A DNA stretch of 64,000 nucleotides, taken from contig CAIIXF020000008.1 in the NCBI GenBank assembly GCA_903813345.2, positions 9,081,278 to 9,145,277 of the forward strand. Direction: 5' to 3'. Below are positions 33,645-46,360 of the stretch, piece by piece. This DNA comes from Owenia fusiformis. Its lineage: Eukaryota > Annelida > Polychaeta > Sabellida > Oweniidae. The first letter of the stretch is position 1; each line of letters opens with the position of its first letter. The notes beneath the pieces were generated by a model. The model did no database searches and was not told the DNA's origin. It saw only the letters and a list, made by a program, of their open reading frames with translations. A program made the position numbers and the translations under genes.

Positions 33645-35724
33645 TCAATAACGTGGAATAAATTTTATTGAAGATTCCCTGTCCGGTGTGAACAATATTC
33701 GAAATCTTTTCCCCAGTTCTTTATCTGAACCCCATTCCATTCTAAAGTTCAGTAAAAGCTTTATGAGTAACACATGGATGTCCTGTTCTGCGAATCTACG
33801 CCCGGCGCACATCCGGGGACCGTGTCCAAAAGGCGTCAGTACATACGGATGTACAGATTCTCCCGAACCCTCTCTGAGCCACCTTTCTGGTATATATTTT
33901 TCAGCATCTGAGAAAAACTCAGGTAGCCTTAAGAGGAGGTTATTGTTCAAACTTAGATTGGTCCCAGCAGGGATTTGATAACCACTCACAACAACGTCTC
34001 TGGTGGGTTCCCGAGACACATCGGGGCCTATTGGGAAGAATCTGAAACTTTCTTTGATACACGCTTTAAGATACGGCATCTTCCCGATCATTCGAGCTGT
34101 AATAGGTTCATCCTTATGGCATAAATTTCTTACTTCCTCGAATGCTTTCTCTTGTTGATCTGGGTGTTTTGCAAGGCAATACAGTTGCCAAGCCAGAATT
34201 GGAGCCGTCGTGCTTAGACCATCTGCAAACAGCGACAGTGTTACAATGCTGATGTCTTTATAAGTAAGCTCTTTCCTGCCTAACAAATAAGCCATGAAGT
34301 CATACTTTCCCTCTTGTAATTCCCCACATTCAGAGAGTTCCTTTATCTTTGCCACTGTTTCATCAACTAGGGTTTGTCCAAACCTGAAAGAATAATAGAT
34401 ATATACACAACCCTTAAGGTACAGCTGGAAAATATATAACATTTTGGTAAAAAATTGCTATACCTGCACATGTTATTTTCTGGTACAAAATAAAGTATGA
34501 AGGCATGTGTCAATTTCCTTGCTTTTTCAGGAAAGTATTATTACATTGTCTTCTTTTAGAATATCTGGTAGGAGTTCAATGGGAACTCCAGGAAATTCTG
34601 ATATTTCACACTTTCTATTTTTCCAAATTTTCTTCCAGACAACACAGGAGCTACCATTGACCTGTTTCCAGGTTTACTTAAAGGAGACAGTGTAATGAAA
34701 CTTACTGAAAAAAGCAAGGAAATACACACATGCCTTCATACTTAATTTTATAACATGTGCAGGTATAATTTTATACCAAAATGTGGAGGCAGTGGTACTT
34801 AACAGGAAATGACAAAATAGGAAGTGACAAAAATGTGGCATTATAGACATTTTTGAACAAAGACAACAGAGTTCTGTTTTGACCACCTTACTTGTAAAAG
34901 AAATCCTCAGCGTCCACCAGTTTCTTCCACATAGGGGTACTGATGTATTTGAACAAAGGCAGTTTGAACTTCAGTTTGGTGGACAGTTCTAACAATGTAT
35001 GGTTGCAATTTATCATCTTTTGCGTGTGGCTCTCTTCGCCAGCGTCCAACGTATTTAGCCTTTTCTCAAAACATGTGTAGGTCGCAGATTCTAACGTAAA
35101 CTTTAGGAGTTCATTGTTTATATTAAGCACCTCTCCTGTTGGAGTTTTTATTTGGTTTATCCTGATTATGAAGTCATCCACGACTTCATTAACGAGAGGA
35201 AGGAACGCAGCTGCCGACTTTGGACGCATCATCATCTGTTGTACTGCACTTCTAAGACGGTACCATTCCTCACCATTGACATTACCAAGTCCGGGGGACA
35301 TGTCTCTGTATTTTCTGTACATTTGCATCGTCTCTAGCAGAGGCGGTACATGTGGGGTCTTTCCTTCAATCGCGTATAACTTCTTGATTTCTTCAGGGTC
35401 AAAGATGTGAACGATTGTGTTCCCAGCAATTGTTTCTTTAAATATCGGTCCATATTCCTTGTATCTATCAATAAGAGCATCGGGATAAGTATCAATTGTG
35501 TAGGGTCCCCGGGTGTACTGGAATAGTGTTCCAAACACTGGCAGTCCTCTAGGCCCGGGGATGTCACTAAAAGGTTTAGCATTGTCATATTCTACGTTTA
35601 CTTTTTCTTGTGGTGTTTTCACTGCAGCAGCGACCCGCGAGCTCCATCTTCCCGTATTAAAACTTGGTTTTCCTACACTCTCAATTAAGACTCCAAATGT
35701 CTTCGTGGCCTGTAAAGAATTCAT
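33645..35724 (-). CDS. Mitochondrial-clan cytochrome P450, two coding exons
   Basis: Exons 34892-35724 and 34383-33645 join in phase (TAC AA|G TTT) to give 523 residues, the usual length for the family. The N-terminus (about 40 residues, Arg/Lys/Ser-rich, no acidic cluster) reads as a mitochondrial import sequence, followed by the proline hinge FSDIPGPRGLPVFGTL. Exon 2 carries the I-helix FADGLSTTAPILAW, the K-helix KESFR, PERW, and the haem loop FGHGPRMCAGRRFAEQ with its cysteine ligand. The GRRFAE ending is typical of the mitochondrial clan, whose animal members hydroxylate steroids, vitamin D-like compounds or xenobiotics with electrons from adrenodoxin. The I-helix has Ser where most family members have Asp or Glu before the conserved Thr. 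Substrate cannot be inferred. The gene is divergent from the gene starting at 36786, 1.06 kb away. Confidence 0.92.
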
Positions 35725-36785
35725 ACTGAATGCTGTATGATCGGTCGAGTTATGTCCTACGTGTACTGATAGACGTTTTATGTTTGAGATTGCACTTTAG
35801 CCCCAAACAAATTCTTGTGAAGAACATACATTGTACAACATACGTGATAGTATGCTCCAGGGTGAAAATATCAATGTTCCTTCCACTAAAAATTGATTTT
35901 ATAAGTGAGTTGTAAGTAAACAAAATTGCACGAGACAATGGATCATTTAGTTCCAGCAACTGTAGTCTCCAAAATGCTTTTCACCCCTGGAATAACTGAA
36001 TTCATTGAATTGCTTCCGGGAAAAGTTGATATTGACATTTCCGTTTTAGTAATAACATGTATTCATTGAAAGTTGAAACCATATTAAGCTTGCATCGTTT
36101 CACATTCAAAAATGATTTGGCTGCAATCCATATGGTATTTCACACAATGAAATGCTAATATAAAACCTAATTCAATCTGGATTAAGTATTATGATATTAT
36201 TATACCTTAATCCAACCTTGCAAACGGATGATTTTTTCGTTTTTAAGAAGATAAAAACCAAGTCTTCTTGTCATTTACTTGAAGAACAACAATTCAATCC
36301 ATTCGTAACATCTCCACTGCTCTTAAAAGCATAAAGTGGAATAAAATGAAAGGGTGCCCCATTGTAAATCATGTAGAATTCATATAAATCCAATCTAATT
36401 TCAAAGGTGAGTGATTACATAAGGTTTCTTTAACAGTCCATGGTTACAGTGATTGATATATGACGATGATCCGGATAAACAAATATCAACAATCATGACT
36501 GCTATGCCTCATTCTGAGATTATTTATTCGATGGAGAACAAGTTTTGAAGACACACGCCTTTTTGTGCAGAACACACGGAAAATTAAGAACAATATATTA
36601 AGTAAAAAGGAAGCAGAAAAAGGAGTTAATATTAAGACACATGAAAAAATAAATTTTAACTTATTTTGCAGCAACAGATCACAGGGGGGTATATGGGGAC
36701 AAATTAATTTCAACTCTATAGCAACAAAAATTAACACAACGCACTGAAGAGCAACTAATAATTACAATACGATAGACGTCCGAAA
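35725..36785. other. Shared upstream region of the P450 and the 36786 gene
   Basis: A 1.06-kb head-to-head spacer that should hold both promoters. It is AT-rich. I see no clear TATA box, CpG-rich tract or repeat in it. Confidence 0.4.
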
Positions 36786-39700
36786 ATGCCCGTGACTTTT
36801 GCGGAGGACGTTAGGGATACCGCTGTTGGTACATCTGGCGGTAATGTTCTGTCAGATGCGGCGTTGGAGGAGAGACGCAAAACATTGTACGGGATAAGTA
36901 ACCGTATAAAGGGAGAACAGTTAAAGAAGACGCTGACAAGAAGCCACGTATTACAACCAGGAGAGTACAATTTCACAGAGGATAACCACAAAGAGCATGG
37001 AAAATGGGTCTCCTCAAAATCGTTAGATTATTTGGTAAGTATAATCCTTAAACATCCAAAAATAAAATAACGTAAACAGTATATTCAAGGTATAACTTGG
37101 CATGATAATTTCCGTGGAGAGTTGGAAAACCTTAAAAGATAAGATGCAGGTTATTAATCATCTCTCATTATTTATTCGACATCTTGCGTAATGTTCGTTC
37201 TAAATAATTCAAAACAAAATAATTAATTTGCTAATTAACCGAGCTTTGAATACAACATGATCAGAAATATATTACATGACAACGGGTTCAATTCATTAAT
37301 AAATAACGATACCATAGGTATGTCTTAATCAAGTTTGAGATAAGTCAAGTCCAAACGTCATACGTGTCAACAGTTGAGATAAGATAGTTGAAATTATAAG
37401 TACACATGAAAATTGAACGCCTTTTATTAGTTCCCCTTCACAACAAAGTAATGGTAAACAATGTAAACAATATTTTCTCCTCAATAGTAATTCATATATC
37501 ACTCCATTGAAGAGTATCAACTTTAGACCCTTTAGTGGAGTTGTTGTACCCCAAAAGCCATACCTTCACTTCCAGCTATTTGGTTTTAGAAACGACCCAT
37601 ATGCTATGCAAAAACACCAACCTAAAATGCATTTTCATTGTCCACATCATTACTAATTATAACGCAGCCACCTTTAAACATATTCCAAACTTTTTCCATT
37701 GAAATTTCAGGGAAGTCGGCCAGCTGCCACGACTGTGCCAAACCCCAGTATGAAACAACTAGAGACACATTTCGCTATAGGGAACGACAGCGGAAAACTC
37801 ATAGAGAACGCAACCTATCAGATGTCAGCGACGAAGGAAGACTTTGATCGCAAGGATGGTGTTGAGGTACAACATAATTCTGTTCGGAATATTTTTGAAA
37901 CTCAAATATACAAGTCTACTAGCTAATTACAATTGTTTTAGATAGCGCTTAATTATTTTCATATTTTATAACTTTTATATTTTAGTGTGAGGTGAGACCT
38001 CCCGATAGAACCATTAATTGGCCCGACATGGCACCTAGATACATGAAAGATCGCACCATGGCGGGAACAGAGTACACATCGGCGTTCATGCAGGACAACG
38101 TGAGCATATATATTAATTTTTGCTGTGTACAATTGGTGGAGCTGCCGGTTATTCTAAAAATGTTTATTTTGAAATTGTATTTTGCAATTAATATAAAGTG
38201 GCGCCGATTAAACATAATATATTTTCTTTTAGATGTTGAACCCAAGAGCGCCAACCTTCCCCAAAATTGACACATCAAAGTTGGATTTAGGAAAGCTGAA
38301 CTATTTCCATAAAGTAAAAGCACTGAAGGGGACAAATGTTTCACTAGGTAGTGACGCAAATAATTACTTTGACTCAGAGACCAACAGAGCATATTGCCAC
38401 TCAGCCCCTGCAGCTAGTGGTAGGACACATCAAGAGGAAATGACTCAAATGAGGAAAGACGCAAAGAAAGTTTCGAAGTTCATGAAAACTATGGAGAGGG
38501 AATCAAATGTCTTCAGAAATGGAGACTATAATGGAATCAGTAAGTATATTCTCATTGTAAAGTTTTCACAAAAGAAATGCCATTTTCTAAAACCATATGT
38601 ACAACAGTGTTAATGACCATCATCTCTTTTTGTCCAACAATTTTGATGTTTGCATTTCCTCATTGCTCAATCATATCTCTTCCAGCCCAGAGTTGTTTAA
38701 CTACAGCAATGACTGACTTTGGCAAGAAGCTTGGTATTCCAATGAAAACTAACACTACAAGTGTATCTCTACCATCTCTAGTCAAGTAAGTATAATGTTC
38801 ATTTTCAATTCATTGATTATCAACCTGCTTTTTAAGCCATTATAATTCTCTTCTACAAGTGTGGCACAATCTAGTTTCTTTGTTTGAAATGGCAGAGAAC
38901 TTTCATAAATGTGGTTTAACAGTATGTGTATATAAACATACGCTGATTCTTATTAACTAGCCACATTTATCTCTGACTATTATAACTCATTTTAGATTTA
39001 GTGCTGATAGATCTTGACAACCTCAAATGTATTGTATAAAGTCCTTTATGAGAATTTGTAAAATGAATAGCAGTATCATCATTCTCTGAGTGCGTATTCT
39101 GATTTGAAAGATGTCAAGCTCCTTGGAATTGAGTTTTAACAATACCATGATTTCTTTGCAGGAATGTTAATGATGAAGAGGAAGAAGAAGAAGAGAGACT
39201 GACCACCAAGGTTCCGGGTCTTATAGGTTACACAATGCATAACAATCCAGCATTCAAGGATGCCTCAAGTGGTCAATACTTCCAGGAAAATGCTCACTTC
39301 AAGTTTGGACATGACAATGACAAACTTGGCTCCATATATGATAAAGACTTTGAGCTTGCTTCAAGGGCACCGCATCAGGGGAAAAATATAGCTGTTGCCC
39401 CTAAAGATTCTGAAGTTATGCAGAATGATGCTAGGTATGGGTTCGGAGTCAGTACAAATAATAGTGACTTTGTTCAACACACAATTGAACTTTCAAAAAT
39501 CGTTGATCCTAATCGATCTAAGGCGATGCAGCGAAACATGAGTCGTCGACATGGAAACAATGTAATTTTAGCCTATGATAGCTCCAGGCATATGGCCGAC
39601 AGGCAGAAATCTATTTCTGGAACAAGCTATGCTGGCCCACCTTCTGACTTCAAGGCAAACGAGCCAATCAAGGCTCCTCTTGCTAAATATAATTACCTGG

Positions 39701-40515
39701 AGACTGATGGTGTCCATTATCACCCAGTTGAGAAAAACAAGACCACAGAAGCCCAATATAACTACACAGGGGCCTTCATGAACCCTCAGTTCTCATTAGA
39801 AAGACGAAAGTGGAAGGATGATCAGACTAAGACGAGATTGGATGATGGCAGAAGTACCCATTTCATCCTTGGAGACACAAGAGATCAACTGGTTTCTGAG
39901 GCTACCCATCAATATGCCGGCAACCCTCGTCTAGATGCACATATGCCACCAGCTGGTAAAAAAGAAATCATCCCCAAATTTAAATTTAACCATATAAATG
40001 TGAGTGAAAACACACAGGACTTGACCCCTAAGGGAATTAACAACATGTTCATAGATCCTTCCGTGCCAACAATGCCTTTACATAACAATTCAGTGATGAT
40101 GTCAGACTACAAAAATCTACATCAAAGAAGCTTCACAGCACCTCAACTTGTGATGTTAGAACAGGACAAGAAGCTCAGCGCTAAACCTTGGGAGCAATCC
40201 CATTTCTTCCATACAGATACATCTGGAAGTAAGTTATAAGTTTACATGAATTATAGGGACTGAATTTCTAATGGGAGTCTGCAATTTATTTTTGCACAAC
40301 AAAACAAAAAATGATAAATTGAAAAAATAAGTTTGTAGAATTTAAAAAGATTGCATTGCTTATTGCTTTCATGTTCAAGCTTGTGAAAAATCATTAATAC
40401 TCAGTATATTATTTTTATCTTTGTTCTTCCAGGAAATAACCTAGAAACTACTACTATGGCAGACTACATCAAACCTGAAGGTATGACGGGACAAAAATTT
40501 CTGGCTGCTAGATAG
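36786..40515 (+). CDS. Probable axonemal/sperm microtubule-associated protein, seven exons
   Basis: Exons 36786-37034, 37711-37866, 37986-38099, 38233-38539, 38686-38785, 39162-40228, 40433-40515 join in phase to 691 residues. The protein is hydrophilic, without a signal peptide or membrane segment, and rich in Asn, Lys, His and Tyr. A short motif recurs along it: THFAIGNDSGKLIENATYQM, NVSLGSDANNYFDSETNRAY, HFKFGHDNDKLGSIYDKDF, THFILGDTRDQLVSEATHQY, and a final NNLETTTMADY. Motifs of this kind (aromatic, x, hydrophobic, Gly, Asp, then a TT..DY element) occur in axonemal microtubule-associated and doublet-inner proteins. The assignment is by motif style, not by a recognised orthologue. Exon 6 begins with a run of ten acidic residues. 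The short last exon is supported by GTAAGT and TTCTTCCAG borders and by the TTTMADY motif. Confidence 0.8.
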
Positions 40516-42616
40516 GTGGACTAAAACTCCTGTTGGTTATCCTCAACATGGGACAATATTTCTTTGAGTGTCTCCTCAAAAGGACAGAAAATTCTAGCTG
40601 AGTTTAAAAGACTATAATGATAGCTAGCATTCTATAAGAAAAATATTTCAATATACTAAGTTGTATATATGTGCATGTATTGGTTGGCACTGATATTACA
40701 CTCTGAAAGCTATATCTGTAGCAGTTCATTAAGTGTGTTTTTACTCTCTTTTTCCTCTGTTTATTCCTGGGAATCCAAGTCTTCCTGGAGAAAGAGGTCA
40801 TTCATTGGAAATCTTAGAGATAAAATTGTGTTTTTTAGAATTATTCTTGAAATTTCACTTAGTCCATATTACTTTACATGATTTTGCTTTGATAAGATTT
40901 GTGCAACGAAGCAAAGCTAATGAAACTATCAAGGAGGATTGGCTCCCAGGATCCAAACAATTTTGTATCATGACATGCCCATATATGGGACAGAATATCA
41001 ATGTTGCACTCTGGGAGCCAATCCTCCTTGGAACCAGTGATTAAAATTCCTGGGAAGGTAATAGAGTATGAAGGAGGTACACTTGCACCTAAAAACATTA
41101 TGTGGAGATTGTAATCAAATTACACAATTACACACTTCTTGCACTCTATTGTAAAAAAGTAGAACAGATACACTGTGCTAGATAATAACAATTAAGTATT
41201 ATTCAAAGATTTGAAATTAATAATATTAAATTATATATATGTGCAATATCCTTTTTGATATGTATTAGTTATTATGTATTAATTATAATATGCTGTGATT
41301 TATAAATACAGAATATTTAAAAGAAATGTCATCACAACACCTTCACATTTGAGAAAATAAATGATGAAAACAGATCTTCATTCAGTTAAATGTTTTATAT
41401 GTGACATCTATTTTGTTTAAATGTATGGAATTACCTCATTTTTCTCTGTTTGCCACGAGCATTTGATTTGCTTAATGATATGCGTTACGCTTTAAAATAT
41501 GTTGATGGTCAGTATTAGTGGGAACGTCTACAGGGAATCTTCAACTAACTGACAAAGAAAAATAGAAACCACAAAAACCACTTTAAATCTGGTGAATTCC
41601 CAAGATCTTTTTAACATGTCCGTAAAAATGTTAGATAAAATGTTAGATGAAAATGGGGCTTGAATCCAGTGTAAGTTTCACCATCAAGTCATTGTAAGAT
41701 CAGTAGGTCATTTTCACTGTCGATGTTTTATGGCTATTATTTTCATTCAGAAAAAATTGAGGTCATTTGTTTGTAACTTTTCGCAAAAAAAGGTATGCAA
41801 AGAGGAATTGAAGTTATAACTCTAATGAATTTCTTGAAACGTTGCTATCCATGAACACAAGGCCAAGGATCGATCAGAATTACTTGGGGCCGCTTGACTG
41901 CACATGAGAGGGACATGGGAAATGGCAATGACAGGTTAACAAGATACAATGGATAACAAAGAATAAACATAGAAACTAGCTCATATGTATAGTAGTTTCA
42001 ATCTGTAACACCCCTGTGGACAGCAGATGGATGAAATGACAGATGGACCTAGACAGATACACCTGGACGTACAGACAAATAGATGGGTGAATGAACAGAA
42101 GATTCCATCTACCTTGTAAAGACCTTGTTACCTCGAGGCACAATAAAATGCTGAAATTATTACTTGAGAGTTGCATGTACCTCATACAAGGGGTACAAAG
42201 AGTCAGTTTGGTGCTTCAAATATGCAGACAAGACAGGCCATTCATTTCAAGTGTAACACAAATAAATAAAGGTAATATTTGATGCACTGTAACAAAAGAA
42301 TTGTGATATTTACTATGTGCTACATAGAACCATTTTCTTGGAATATCCTTCACCCAATATATAACTAAAAAGAATAAAATTATTAATCATACTGACACTG
42401 TGCTGTATATGAGAAAAATCAACAATCATAGATTTACATTTATTCAATTTATCTTGAAACAATTTATTCACCAATTTAAAACACAACAGGCACTGAAAAC
42501 TCCATATAACAATAACTTCTGGTAAAAGCATGACACTGGAATTAATACAGTCTTCTTAATTAAAAATGAACAATTGAAAAAATGGCATGAAAACAGAATG
42601 TTTTTCAAAGTTAAAA
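40516..42616. other. 3' flank and gene-free sequence
   Basis: It contains the hairpin at 40930-41030. No exon is supported on either strand. Confidence 0.4.
40930..41030. repeat. Perfect 20-bp inverted repeat, 61-nt loop
   Basis: CAAGGAGGATTGGCTCCCAG (40930-40949) is mirrored exactly at 41011-41030. No flanking duplication is visible. It may be a very short MITE or an RNA hairpin in the 3' region of the preceding gene. Confidence 0.65.
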
Positions 42617-42750
42617 AAGGCATTAGCATGCAAAATGTCATCACTTGCCATCTGTTACAGACGCCAAACATTGACCGCCTTAACACTGTCCTCAAAAAAA
42701 GTTGGAGACAATAACAATATGTCACCACTTTTGGTAGTGGTGACATAAAA
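42617..42750 (+). mobile_element. Helentron-like element, copy 3
   Basis: It starts GGCATTAGCATGCAAAATGT and includes GTTACAGACGCC and GGAGACAATAACAATATGTC. It ends in the hairpin CACCACTTTTGGTAGTGGTG. It is the shortest full-ended copy, with no satellite. Confidence 0.7.
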
Positions 42751-43602
42751 ATGGATAAATGTACAAAACAATGATAAGAACGATTGGAACTAACAATAGC
42801 TTCAATTTTACAGCACATTATGTTCATTTGTACAATATGGCGTTGCTTTGGAATTGTGTTTCCTCTTTTTATGTCATAATCACAATTTAAATTGGAAAGC
42901 TATTAACACATAAATTATGCTAGTAAGATTTAATTTGGCAAATTTGATTCTCATATTGTTTAAATCAAACATATTTTCACTTCATTCACATCTACATCTT
43001 ACAGTTGTAGAAGTTCACCTCTGTAAATAACAATGCAGTGATCTTCCCAGCAGGAAAGCAAGTGAGCGCAGCACCCACCTGAGATTTTGAAAATAGACTT
43101 GCACCCACCTAAAAATCCATTTGCACCCACTTGAAAATGAGAAAAATTGGCATATTTTGACCAATTTTGGTCTGAATTGTGAAAATGAGAATTTTGCTTC
43201 AGTCTGAGAAAAAATCCTGGGGAGATCACTGCAATGTGAATGAATAATAATGAATGGCACCTGATTTTGAAATATTTCACAAAATTTGGCATATACCAGT
43301 ATAAAATTATGGTAACAGTGGCTATACTAGTATTACATCCCTTTAGAGCATATCTTGTATTCTTATGCCATATATTACAGTAAATGCTATAGATATAAAC
43401 TCTTAATGTAAGGTAAAGTATGAAGTAAATCCTGATATGGCAAAAACTTGTAAAGACTTTTTACATTCCGGTAACCATGACTAGGAGTATATATAACACC
43501 ATTTTTGCAATATCTTAATCGTGATAAATAGAGGTACATGTATTATCATAATAAATGTTTTCTATATAATGCTGATTCATACAATTCAGTATAATTTTGA
43601 AC

Positions 43603-46360
43603 AAGGCATTAACATGACAAAATGTCACCACCTAGTTGCTCACAATATTATGAGTTCAAACTTAAGTCAGATTTGAATTTCTGAGAACTTGTAAAGTCAA
43701 ATTTGAACTTCTGAAAAGATGAAGATGATTTTGAAAAAAAAATTTGGTCAATTTGAAGCAAGTTGAAAACAGACCTTTTTGACCTTTTTTGACCTTGAGA
43801 AGGTCATTAAAGGTCAAATGTCAAATCTAAAGTCAGATTTGAATTTCTGAGAACATGTAGATGATTTTGAAAAAAAAAATTAGTCAATTTGAAGCAAGTT
43901 GAAAAAAGACCTTTTTGACCTTTTTTGACCTTGACAAGGTCATTGAAGGTCAAATGTCAAATCTAAAGTCATATTTGAATTTCTGAGAACATGTAGATGA
44001 TTTTGAAAAATTTTTTAGTCAATTTGAAGCAAGATGAAAAAATACCTTTTTGACCTTTTTTGACATTGAGAAGGTCATTGAAGGTCAAATGTCAAATCTA
44101 AAGTCAGATTTGAATTTCTGAGAACATGTAGATGATTTTGAAAAAAAGAAATTAGTCAATTTGAAGCAAGTTGAAAAAAGACCTTTTTGACCTTTTTTGA
44201 CCTTGACAAGGTCATTGAAGGTCAAATGTCAAATCTAAAGACATTATTGAATTTCTGAGAACATGTAGATGATTTTGAAAAAAAATTTAGTCAATTTGAA
44301 GCAAGATGAAAAAATACCTTTTTGACCTTTTTTGACATTGAGAAGGTCATTGAAGGTCAAATGTCAAATCTAAAGTCAGATTTGAATTTCTGAGAACATG
44401 TAGATGATTTTGAAAAAAAAATTTAGTCAATTTGAAGCAAGTTGAAAAAAGACCTTTTTGACCTTTTTTGACTTTGAGAAGGTCATTGAAGGTCAAATGT
44501 CAAATCTTAAGTCAAATCTAAAGTCAGATTTGAATTTCTGAGAACACGTAGATGATTTTGAAAATTTTTTTTAGTCAATTTGAAGCAAGTTGAAAACAGA
44601 CCTTTTTGACCTTTTTTGACCTTGAGAAGGTCATTGAAGGTCAAATGTCAAATCTTAACTCAGATTTGAATTTCTGAGAACACATTGATGATTTTGAAAA
44701 AAAAATTTAGTCAATTTGAAGCAAGTTGAAAACAGACCTTTTTGACCTTTTTTGACCTTGAGAAGGTCATTGAAGGTCAAATGTCAAATCTAAAGTCAGA
44801 TTTGAATTTCTGAGAACATGTAGATGATTTTGAAAAAAAAATTTAGTCAATTTGAAGCAAGTTGAAAAAAGACCTTTTTGACCTTTTTTGACTTTGAGAA
44901 GGTCATTGAAGGTCAAATATCAAATCTTAAGTCAAATCTAAAGTCAGATTTGAATTTCTGAGAACATGTAGATGATTTTGAAAATTTTTTTTAGTCAATT
45001 TGAAGCAAGTTGAAAACAGACCTTTTTGACCTTTTTTGACCTTGAGAAGGTCATTGAAGGTCAAATGTCAAATCTTAAGTCAGATTTGAATTTCTGAGAA
45101 CACGTAGATGATTTTGAAAAAAAAATTTAGTCAATTTGAAGCAAGTTGAAAACAGACATTTTTGACCTTTTTTGACCTTGAGAAGGTCATTGAAGGTCAA
45201 ATGTCAAATCTTAAGTCAAATCTAAACTCAGATTTGAATTTCTGAGAACACTTAGATGATTTTGAAAAAAAAAATTTAGTCAATTTGAAGCAAGTTGAAA
45301 ACAGACCTTTTTGACCTTTTTTGACCTTGAGAATGTCATTGAAGGTCAAATGTCAAATCTAAAGTCAGATTTGAAGGTCAAATGTCAAATCTTAAGTCAG
45401 ATTTGAATTTCTGAGAACATGTAGATGATTTTGAAAAAAAATTTAGTCAATGTGAAGCAAGTTGAAAAAAGACCTTTTTGACCTTGAGAAGGTCATTGAA
45501 GGTCAAATGTCAAATCTTAAGTCAGATTTGAATTTCTGAGAACACGTAGATGATTTTGAAAAAAAAATTTAGTCAATGTGAAGCAAGTTGAAAACAGACA
45601 TTTTTGACCTTTTTTGACCTTGAGAAGGTCATTGAAGGTCAAATGTCAAATCTTAAGTCAGATTTGAATTTCTGAGAACACGTAGATGATTTTGAAAAAA
45701 AAATTTAGTCAATTTGAAGCAAGTTGAAAACAGACATTTTTGACCTTTTTTGACCTTGAGAAGGTCATTGAAGGTCAAATGTCAAATCTTAAGTCAAATC
45801 TTAACTCAGATTTGAATTTCTGAGAACACTTAGATGATTTTGAAAAAAAATTTAGTCAATTTGAAGCAAGTTGAAAACAGACCTTTTTGACCTTTTTTGA
45901 CCTTGAGAAGGTCATTGAAGGTCAAATGTCAAATCTTAAGTCAGATTTGAAGGTCAAATGTCAAATCTTAAGTCAGATTTGAATTTCTGAGAACATGTAG
46001 ATGATTTTGAAAAAAAATTTAGTCAATGTGAAGCAAGTTGAAAAAAGACCTTTTTGACCTTGAGAAGGTCATTGAAGGTCAAATGTCAAATCTAAAGTCA
46101 GATTTGAACTTCTGAGAACATGTAGATGATTTAGAAAAAAATTGAAGTCAGTCTAAACAGTATTTGTTAAGTTATAGGAAGTTGTAAGAAATTGTTACAG
46201 ACGCCGGACGCCAACCGCCGGACGCCAACCGCCAACCACCAACCGCCGGACGCTGTCGCAAAAAAACGGAGACCATAACAATATGTCACCACTTTTGGTG
46301 GTGACATAAAAAAAAACGGAGACCATAACAATATGTCACCACTTTTGGTGGTGACATAAT
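43603..46360 (+). mobile_element. Helentron-like element, copy 4, carrying a 2.5-kb satellite
   Basis: The left end (AAGGCATTAACATGACAAAA, TGTCACCACC) and right end (GTTACAGACGCCGGACG, ACGGAGACCATAACAATATG, CACCACTTTTGGTGGTGACA) match the other three copies. The space between is filled by the satellite at 43660-46145. The right terminal block with its hairpin (stem TATGTCACCAC) is present twice in tandem. A terminal hairpin plus internal tandem repeats is the layout of non-autonomous Helentron or pearl-type elements. The superfamily is an inference. Confidence 0.7.
43660..46145. repeat. Satellite: about 18 copies of a ~140-bp unit rich in AGGTCA half-sites
   Basis: The block GAATTTCTGAGAAC recurs 18 times from about 43674 to 46107, on average 143 bp apart. 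Each unit continues ATGATTTTGAAAAAAA, TTAGTCAATTTGAAGCAAG, TTTTTGACCTTTTTTGACCT, TGAGAAGGTCATTGAAGGTC. Some units have small insertions such as a second AAATCTTAAGTC, and two (near 45480 and 46050) lack one TGACCT. Confidence 0.92.

Noticed and set aside
43015-43292. Two overlapping minus-strand frames beside the satellite
   Set aside because: The plus-strand sequence contains a repeated GCACCCACCT word and looks like a degenerate repeat. Neither frame resembles a protein domain.
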